Source: Theobroma cacao (taxonomy: Eukaryota > Streptophyta > Magnoliopsida > Malvales > Malvaceae). From it: a DNA stretch of 64,000 bases. The DNA is taken from positions 734,667 to 798,666 of the forward strand of contig NC_030851.1 in the NCBI RefSeq assembly GCF_000208745.1, given 5' to 3'. A program made the position numbers and the translations under genes. Positions 58,238 through 64,000 of the stretch are shown here, piece after piece. A model generated the notes under the pieces. The model was not told the DNA's origin, searched no databases, and worked only from the letters and a program-made list of their open reading frames with translations. Each line of letters opens with the position of its first letter. Positions within the stretch are counted from its first letter, which is position 1.

Positions 58238-61200
58238 CTGAAACATTATCACATAAAATCAATGTAGGCCAAAAACCAACTCTATGTGGACAGCTTAAAC
58301 TGGACTTTTACTCCTCTGCAGTTCCATTATTATCTGTTCCAAGCAAAAGATGTTTTATCAGTATGAGCATTCTTGACTGCATGCTAGTGCAGCACCTTGG
58401 TGCCTAACCAATGGCATGATTTAATATTTTTTTCTGGATTTAATGTAGAATAACTGTTCTAGACAATTGTGTATATTTGATAATAACTCCCATTTCCTTG
58501 AGAGCTAGTGTCCCAAAGACATGCCATGTAGATGTATTTCATATATCCTATTTTTGATGAAACAAATTTCAAAATTCACTGAGCTTTAAACATGAAATAA
58601 CCTTTCTTCTCTGTCTTACAGAAAGTACTACAGGTGTGAACATCGACACAGCCAAGGCTGTAAGGCTATAAAGCAAGTCCAAAGAGAGGATAAAGATCCA
58701 ACGATTGCCTGGGTTACTTACTATGGAGGACACACTTGCACACTAGCTGTACAAAACCTACTTTTTATCATGTTCCATTTAGATTAAGGTCTTTCTTAGA
58801 TAGATTAAATTAATTTAGATACTGATATTCTAGTGATATAAGTATTTTTCATGTATGTTTGCAGCCTTTGGATACTGTACTTGGCGCCTATGGAGATGAC
58901 AAAAAGGATTCACAATCTAATCTTCAGTCAAGTGTACACAGTCCTGACAATCAAACTTGCATTTCGTCAACCGAGCTGACAAGTGAGGTTCCAAATTTAG
59001 GGCTCAACCTGAATGTGTTTCCTGAGAAATCATTTGAGTCATATCCAATGTGGGTAAACTTTCATGAAAATGAAGTGAGGAAGAATTGGAAAGTGCTGAA
59101 CAGGAAGAAGGATGTGCTACTCTTACTTTCATCTTATCCTATGATTATGATTGACAAATCTGAAACAGATAAATGGATTAGTGATGTAGTGGCAATCATG
59201 AGACATGTGAAATCAACAGAAAAGATTTTATTTGGTGTAGAGGTAGCGAAACATTTGCCAGGAATCACTATGCTACACAAACTTTCTGGACGTGTGCAGA
59301 AGTTGCTGGATGTTCCCTTGATGAATGATATTGAGGGAGTTTTACCGGTAGACTTGGTTGAGGACCTATATAGGCCTACAGAAGCTGATTTAAAACCCCT
59401 GTTGGAAGTGAAACACAATATAATTAGCGGAAAGACATCAAAATCTAGAGGTTCACCAAGTAACAGTGAAGGGGCAGCAATAGAAGCTGAAAAACAATTG
59501 CAGCCAATGCCTGCAAAATGTAAAACTCTGGTAGAAGATACTGAGTTGTCAGCCAAAGGAACACTGAATGCACCAGAAGAAATATTTGACTTGGCAATTT
59601 ATTTAGCTGTTTGTCAGATCGTAAAATGTATAAACAAAGAATATATCTGGTGTATTACAATCAGTGGAAGAGATAAGAAAAGGGTGCTAGAAGCAATAAA
59701 GCAGCACCAAGATATAGGTTCCGATTTTGGATATATCATTGTATTCACTGTGTCAGAAGATCAAAGTGGGGCAAATGTTCATGGTGTCTTTCACCTGCGG
59801 AAGGGTATTTGGCTAGGTGGATGCGTTGATCCTGTTCACCTTACACATAAATATTTTGACAACTTGTGCTCCCTAGGAATTTTATTGCTTACAGAGGATG
59901 ATTATGACAAGAACATGAACCTGGATCACTCTACACTCCCATTTTCGATAAACCTTAACAAGTTGGTTGACCATAAACATAGTGATTCAAGGTTCATAAT
60001 CTTTACTTCTGAAATGGCAGCAGACATGGAGATAAGAATGGAGGATCATTTGTTGTCATGGAAATTGTTTTGTAGGATTGTGGGTGAAGGTTTGCTTTCT
60101 CCTAGTATCCAACAGATAGCAGCAAGTTTGGTGAAAGAATGCCGTGGCAATCTCCTCGCCGTCATTCTAATGGCCAGGTCCTTGAAGAAAGTTGTTGATA
60201 ATGTCAACTTGTGGGAACTTGCTTTTAAAAGATTGACGATGCTACCTCCATCTCAGATAGAAGATATAGACAATGTCCTGATTAATGCATTAGCGTTCAT
60301 TTGGGAGCGTATTAACAATAAAACAAGACATTGCATTAAGCTTTGTACTTGGTATCCCAAGGGAGAGAAAATTGACAGAGTCTCACTAATACAACATTGG
60401 ATCCAAGATTGTCTGGTAGATACCTATGATGAAGGTACCAACATTATCCAAAATCTTGTTGATACATTCCTGCTTAATATTGTGGAATTAAATCACGTCC
60501 AACTGCGAAGAGAGATCTATGATGTATTAGTAAACCCACTAATTCTTCAAATGCATCCATTATATCTTATGCTAGGCGGGGCGAGATTGATTAAACCACC
60601 AGAAGAAGAGGAATGGGATGCCAAAGTGATCCATTTGATGGATAATAAATTATCTGACCTACCAGAATCTCCAAAGTCACCCTCACTAATTGCATTGTAC
60701 CTTCAGAATAACTTGGATCTCATGGCTATCCCATCTTGTTTCTTCAAGCACATGCCTTTGCTTCAAATCCTAGACTTATCACATACCAGTATAAAATCTT
60801 TGCCAGAGTCAATTTCGAGTTTGGTTAACCTTCGAGAACTCCTTTTGAAAGGCTGTGAACTCTTAATACGACTCCCTAGGCATGTTGGAGAACTGAAGAA
60901 TCTTGAGAAGCTCGACCTTGACGAAACTCAGATTATAGATCTCCCAGCAGAGATTGGACATCTTTCCAAATTAAAAATTTTGAGGGTCTCATTCTATGGA
61001 TATATGAACTGTAGCAAAACAAGGTTGCGGCAAGATACAATAATTCCCCCTGGAACAATATCAGGTCTCTCTGAATTAACTGAATTAAGCATTGATGTTG
61101 ATCCAGATGATGAACGCTGGAATGCTACTGTGAAAGCAATTATTGAGGAAGCTTGCGACCTGAAAACTTTATTACAGCTTAATTTGTACCTGCCAAACAT

Positions 61201-62158
61201 CGAAATATTGTGGAAACGAAGAACAGGTAGCACATCATTGCTCCATTACCCCTTGCCACGTGTCAGATTTACTGTTGGTTATCACAAACAGCAGGTCATA
61301 TCTCGAGTACCAGAAGAAGTAGAAGCTTACTTCAATAAGGGCGACAAATGCTTGAAGTTTGTCAAAGGCAAGGATATCCCAGCTGAAATGAGAATGGCAG
61401 TCAACCACAGCACAGCATTTTTCCTGGAAGGTCATGCTACAGCTAGGAGTTTGTCGGATTTTGGAATTGAAAATACCAGGCAGCTAAAATTTTGCTTATT
61501 GACTGAATGTAATGAAGTCCAAACCATCATTGATTGTGCAGAGTTTCCTGAAGAGCAGACTGATGCACTTGGAAACCTACAAGACTTGACTATATATTAC
61601 CTGAAGAATTTAGTGAGCATTTGGAGGGGGCCTGTTCATAAGCACTGCCTAGCTAGCCTGAAGTTCCTTGCACTTCATAAATGCCCCAAATTGAGTATCA
61701 TTTTCTCGCCAGATTTGGTTGCTAATCTTGCCAATTTAGAAGAGCTCATTGTTGAACACTGCCCTCAACTGACCAGTCTTGTGAGCCTAATAGGTCATGC
61801 ATCCAGCAACTCAGCACCACAACCAAATTGCTTTCTTCCAAGCTTGAAAAGAATATCACTGCTTTACGTGCCAAATCTTGTTAGCATTTCTAGTGGCTTG
61901 TGCATTGCTCCAGAGCTGGAAAAAGTAGGCTTTTACAATTGCCCGAAGCTTAAGAGTCTTTCTGCGATGGAAATTTCAAGTGAAAATTTGAAGATGATCA
62001 AAGGAGAAAGTCGCTGGTGGGAAGCATTGGAGTGGAAGAACTCAGAGTGGGGGAACCGGCTGGATTATCTGCATAGTATCTTTTCCCCACTTATTAAGGA
62101 GAGAGATGTGAAGGCGCAATTGGCCGAGGAGGGAATTATGCACCAAGCTTCAACTTAA
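55256..62158 (+). CDS. VQ (MKS1-like) - repeat array - group III WRKY - P-loop-less NLR fusion
   Basis: Eleven exons join in perfect phase to 1782 residues: 55256-56142, 56220-56366, 56454-56564, 56641-56787, 56875-56985, 57062-57208, 57296-57406, 57484-57627, 57766-57888, 58622-58748 and 58865-62158. Exon 1 is an MKS1-type VQ protein (KRQLQIQGPRP, KDSHKIKKPP, IIYAVSPKVIHAEESDF; VQ motif FMSIVQRYTG at 78-87). Residues about 260-601 are four A and four B repeats. Exons 9-10 form a WRKY domain: WRKYGQK at 628-634, zinc ligands C648, C656, H680 and C682 (C-x7-C-x23-H-x-C, group III), split at the usual Arg codon. Exon 11 is a degenerate NB-ARC (P-loop position CITISGRDKKRVLEAIKQH; no GKT, no MHD) plus LRRs, paralogous to the B3-NLR. 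MKS1 is a MAPK substrate that binds WRKY33/25 in Arabidopsis, so both modules are plausible pathogen-target decoys. Joins are predicted and need transcript support. Confidence 0.82.
55562..55976 (+). repeat. 207-bp in-frame duplication in the VQ exon
   Basis: Unit 1 starts at 55562 and unit 2 at 55769 (GCGAGGTTGGCAG(C/G)GACG). They are 207 bp apart, i.e. 69 codons. Both carry REKIGDVGVAGEG, then GLIRA(L/P)PGILSP and a FFSP...GGTFLS end. Such Pro-directed Ser motifs (SP) are the kind of MAPK sites found in MKS1, so the duplication doubles possible phosphosites. Confidence 0.88.
56032..57627 (+). repeat. Tandem array of ~421-bp units, each carrying two mini-exons and two introns
   Basis: The A exon (111 bp; SVKDETKPAGLAIAMFKSLS, DYNLEKQKLTVSDASKKR) and B exon (147 bp, last copy 144; TEVEFKKPKSSHYLGESLPS, KDSDYDFKEEQELKV) alternate A-B-A-B-A-B-A-B. 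A exons end at 56142, 56564, 56985 and 57406, giving periods of 422, 421 and 421. Units 2 and 3 (56454-56874, 56875-57295) appear almost identical, introns included. Every exon starts and ends in phase 2, so units can be gained or lost without a frameshift. The A1 copy is not preceded by an intron but is fused to the VQ exon. Confidence 0.93.
58182..58234 (+). repeat. 53-bp poly(A) run in the WRKY intron
   Basis: An uninterrupted A tract lies inside the intron between the two WRKY-domain exons. It may be the tail of an inserted retroposed sequence or a slippage product. No obvious SINE or LINE body is seen before it. Confidence 0.9.
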
Positions 62159-63211
62159 ACAAGGAGAGAGATGTGAGGGCGCTGGGCAACAGCCAGGTAA
62201 TTTCTTTTAAATTAAGAAGGTGTCCTTTTATTTGTCATCCAAGTAGTACAAGTAAATAAGCAGATAATGGGCTTAATAATGGAGGATGAGCAATTCACGA
62301 AAGGCTAATATCTGACTCCCCTAACCCCACACCTCCCCACAACCCACCACCCCCCCCCCCCCCCCCCACAAAAAAAAAAAAAAAAANAAAAAAAAAAAAA
62401 GAAAAAAAAGAATCAACAAAAACAGTAATAAGAACCACTGGGCACTTCTGTTCTTTTGTTTTTTGTCAGATTTCTCTATGTTCTTCAGACTATACTTCTC
62501 ATGATTTAAGTGATTAGTCTTGGACAAAACTGTATTTCCAGGAGTCCAAGAGCTAAATGTGGAACCATGACAGTTTACATTGGTGGCTCGGATTTTGAAT
62601 AAATTGAAGGTCAAAACCTCACACCAACATGGATGATAGTTTATTTTGTCTGAGTAGGCAGCTGCAGGCGTAGCTTGCCGATAGTGTATGCACCTTTTGT
62701 TTTTTCCTGATATTAAACCTTTTATTGGATTTCTGAGAGATACATTTCTAACATGTATATCATCACGTTAAGGGTTCAATGCCAGAACATTGGCGGGTAT
62801 TTCAAGAATTAGTTGTTTGCTATAATCCCTGTCAAGTTTTATTCTGATTATGTTGAAATTGTGATAAAGAGCTTTTGCATCATTTTTTGTCCTCTTGCAA
62901 TCTCTGTTCTTTGAATGAAAAAAACTGAAACTCTGTGAGGATTTTGAACCAATTGCTTTATAAAATTTCAAGCATATTGACGTATCCTCGAAGCAACCTA
63001 GAGTTAAAGCAGCAAATAAAAATTTGTTTGGGACCTAGAGTTAAGGCAGTGCAAATTTTAGGCTTATGTCCAAAGTTTTTCTTTGTGCTATAGTAAAAGG
63101 TAACTAGTATGAGGAATCTACAACATCATTCAAACCAAAGCAGTGCAAATCTTTTGTTGTTCTTAATTATTCTCATTACAGCAATGCAAACTTGAATAAC
63201 CAAAGAAACAT
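62159..63211. other. Convergent 3' region of pair 2, with homopolymers and one undetermined base
   Basis: Spacer between the WRKY-NLR stop and the CNL copy. It has a long C-run (about 62349-62367) followed by A-runs with one N at 62387, a likely assembly weak point. The bases from about 63115 to 63211 match the 3' flank of the first CNL. No gene is seen. Confidence 0.6.
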
Positions 63212-64000
63212 TCACCTGAGGCAACAGAAGGATTGAAGGTGGTCTCTAACCTCACTGTCTCTCCACTGTAGTGCTTCCCACCGTATTCGTTCTCCTTCTA
63301 TTAATTTTAGCTCTGTTGCATTGTGTTCACGGAAGGGTAGTGATTTCACCTCGGGACATCCAAATATCTTAAGCACCTTTAAATGGGGCCACGCCGATGA
63401 CTCATCCGCAGATATAATTCTTAATTTCGGCATGTCAACCAGTTCCAAAGTCTCTAGATTTGGAAGCTCAGTCAACTTTTCTATCTCGAAGCAGCTTTCC
63501 ATCACCAATTTTTTGAGTTTTGAGAGCTGTTGAATCTCCCCGTTGGAAAATATCTTTGTCAACATTGGACAACTCTTTACTACAATAGTATGTAGTTTTG
63601 ACAAGCTTTTTCCTGAAGTGGGGCCTTAGAAAATACTCTTCAGAAGGAGCAAATTCCTTAAATGTAACTGTTCCAAGATCGTTAGAATGTCCATTTCTCC
63701 TTCCTTTTCGGCATCTATAATGCTTGTGATTTTATTGCATCGCTCAATCAGACAACCCCGAACATGGTTCTGGCTGGCAGCATTCATGAAGTCTGATAGA
63801 CATTTGATGTTGTTGTGACCGATCAATTCCAATGCATCAGTTTTAGGAAGGACATCACGAACTGTAGAATCATCATTGCCAGGATAGCAGTATCTCATAT
63901 ATCTATTTACCTTGTATTCCAAACAATCAAGAATCAGAGGGTTGTTGTTTCTTTCACAGCCAACAAAAAACCAAAATGAGGTTAATTGTTCGCGATCCCT
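63212..64000 (-). pseudogene. Second CNL (paralogue of 42818-45727), 3' part only, premature stop
   Basis: This is the LRR C-terminus of a CNL very close to the first one, in the same orientation and again tail-to-tail with an integrated-domain NLR. The frame is open from the window edge (WFFVGC, then CLEYKVNRYMRYCYPGND) to LLLKSIF. There, at 63628-63626, a TAA replaces the GAA that the first copy has in LLLKSIFEGP. Homology continues in the same frame to the natural end (DHLQSFCCLR, stop at 63212-63214). The stop removes about 140 C-terminal LRR residues. The 5' part lies beyond the window, so it is unknown whether the NB-ARC is intact; a truncated receptor is possible. Confidence 0.85.

Noticed and set aside
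1..64000. tRNA, rRNA, CRISPR arrays, organellar or bacterial inserts
   Set aside because: None seen on reading; composition and gene structure are uniformly plant nuclear.

Overview
This window is nuclear DNA of a flowering plant, most likely a eudicot. Genes are split by short GT-AG introns, intergenic DNA is very AT-rich with (TA)n and (GA)n tracts, and the proteins belong to plant-specific families. The species cannot be named from the sequence alone.

Left part (1-38 kb): single-copy housekeeping or signalling genes. These are the first coding exon of an AIR9-type microtubule protein (minus), ACD11-type sphingolipid transfer protein (plus), the long YTH-containing form of CPSF30 (plus), a small VOC/glyoxalase-fold protein (plus), a damaged-looking F-box/DUF295 gene (plus) with a 3' fragment of a relative behind it, a DUF707 Golgi-type protein (minus, 15 coding exons), a PHD-SWIB-Plus3-GYF chromatin protein (minus, 10 exons), and an intronless GT47 xyloglucan galactosyltransferase-like gene (minus). 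Exon joins were worked out by hand; for each spliced gene the phases agree and the total coding length is a multiple of three.

Right part (38-64 kb): an NLR immune-receptor cluster built as two copies of a convergent (tail-to-tail) pair. In each pair the plus-strand gene is an unusual LRR protein whose NB-ARC has lost its P-loop and MHD motif and whose N-terminus is an imported DNA-binding or transcription-factor module; the minus-strand gene is an RPS2-like CC-NB-LRR. Pair 1: a B3 domain fused to the degenerate NLR (38390-42257), facing an open CNL with an intact P-loop (42818-45727). Pair 2: an 11-exon gene (55256-62158) that reads as MKS1-like VQ protein + eight repeated short segments + group III WRKY domain + the same degenerate NLR body. 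It faces a CNL copy with a premature stop (63212 to the window end). The two NLR bodies are clearly paralogous from about 39177 and 59072 onward, and both are entered through a phase-0 intron, so the imported exons could be exchanged without breaking the frame.

A decayed LINE retrotransposon (about 47.6-53.2 kb, minus) lies between the pairs. Just downstream of it is a fossil of the original WRKY exon 1 (54099-54401), and then a young tandem array of about 421 bp units that multiplied the segment just before the WRKY domain. VQ proteins of the MKS1 type bind WRKY factors in Arabidopsis. A single receptor that carries both partners as candidate decoys, beside a sister receptor with a B3 decoy, is the most remarkable content of the window.
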